A program made the position numbers and the translations under genes. Below the pieces are notes generated by a model that was not told where the DNA came from, did not search any database, and saw nothing but the letters and a program-made list of their open reading frames with translations. This document shows positions 12,871 to 13,371 of a stretch of DNA of 13,371 nt, one piece after another (position 1 is the stretch's first letter; every line of letters starts with the position of its first letter). This stretch comes from Alphaproteobacteria bacterium (GTDB lineage: Bacteria > Pseudomonadota > Alphaproteobacteria > RF32 > CAG-239): the NCBI GenBank assembly GCA_017557925.1, contig JAFYWO010000009.1, forward strand, positions 1-13,371, written 5' to 3'.

Positions 12871-13078
12871 TAAATATGGACTTCAAGGTTTTGTATTTAA
12901 AATGAAAAGTGAAAATATATGTTGATTTTTAATCATTATAATAGTAAAAAAATGGCGATTACAATAATGAGAATCAGGCAAGGATTTGAGGTAGTCCTCC
13001 TGTTTGTGCTTATTTATAGTATAAACTGATAGGATAGGGAGATAACTTTAAGTCCGAATTTGAATTAAACTTAAATTT

Positions 13079-13083
13079 AAGGA
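13079..13083 (+). promoter_or_regulatory. Ribosome binding site of nifJ
   Basis: AAGGA lies 9 bases before the ATG at 13093 and fixes the nifJ start. It sits inside the motif duplicated at 12761-12780. Confidence 0.7.
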
Positions 13084-13092
13084 TATAAATAA

Positions 13093-13371
<279 letters not shown>

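Larger units (their letters stand above)
12700..13092. other. Long intergenic region, divergent promoters and nifJ leader
   Basis: No ordinary gene is seen in these 393 bases. The region separates the secreted-protein/trmJ operon (leftwards) from nifJ (rightwards). It holds a duplicated ribosome-binding motif (12761-12780 and 13068-13086), a 12-codon mini-ORF (12782-12820), a long inverted repeat (12822-12870) and a GAGG/CCTC mini-hairpin near 12988-12999. A TATAAT is found at 12937-12942 but has no good -35, so the nifJ promoter cannot be fixed. Confidence 0.5.

Noticed and set aside
12921..12936. FNR-like box TTGAT...ATCAT upstream of nifJ
   Set aside because: The half sites are separated by five bases instead of four and the second half is imperfect; this is common by chance in AT-rich sequence.
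12952..13029. 25-codon hydrophobic ORF upstream of nifJ
   Set aside because: It has no ribosome binding site and no supporting context.

Overview
The window is AT-rich (roughly one third G+C by eye) and reads as part of the chromosome of a host- or gut-associated, probably anaerobic or microaerobic Alphaproteobacterium. This placement is inference. It rests on an MbfA-type ferritin/VIT1 iron exporter, ankyrin-repeat genes, REP-like palindromic repeats of a kind familiar from Rickettsiales and related genomes, and a NifJ-type pyruvate:ferredoxin oxidoreductase. Most genes have clear AGGAG-like ribosome binding sites, sigma70-like promoters and hairpin plus T-tract terminators. No tRNA, rRNA, CRISPR array or transposase gene was seen.

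Layout. 1-868 (-): 5' part of an unrecognised gene, running off the window. 1021-2859 (-): htpG chaperone with its own terminator. 3017-3598 (-): exported ankyrin-repeat protein. 3790-4248 (-): low-molecular-weight protein-tyrosine-phosphatase. 4249-4476: divergent promoter region with a perfect 8-bp-arm palindrome. 4477-5355 (+): mbfA. 5407-6123 (-): exported class A PAP2 acid phosphatase, convergent with mbfA and sharing a bidirectional terminator that lies inside its own last codons. 6247-7944 (-): metG. 7945-8105: divergent promoters. 8106-10354 (+): an accessory-looking group of three genes, namely an unrecognised acidic protein, a HAD 5'(3')-deoxyribonucleotidase-like phosphatase and a zeta-toxin-like P-loop kinase, ended by a strong terminator. 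10560-10908: a cluster of about six GC-rich palindromic repeat units in AT-rich surroundings. 10999-11415 (+): a decayed ankyrin-repeat pseudogene. 11474-12699 (-): two-gene operon of a small secreted protein and trmJ. 12700-13092: a long intergenic region with a duplicated ribosome-binding motif, a mini-ORF and an inverted repeat. 13093-13371 (+): start of nifJ.

Working together. HtpG, MetG and TrmJ are housekeeping functions (protein folding, tRNA charging, tRNA anticodon-loop methylation). MbfA would export iron, and the palindrome in front of it is a candidate metal-responsive operator. NifJ points to ferredoxin-linked pyruvate oxidation. The phosphatases and exported small proteins act at the envelope or in signalling. 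The most system-like stretch is the HAD phosphatase/zeta-like kinase pair with the unknown gene upstream: it joins a nucleotide phosphatase to a small-molecule or nucleotide kinase fold, with no recognisable antitoxin. Its function is not established here.
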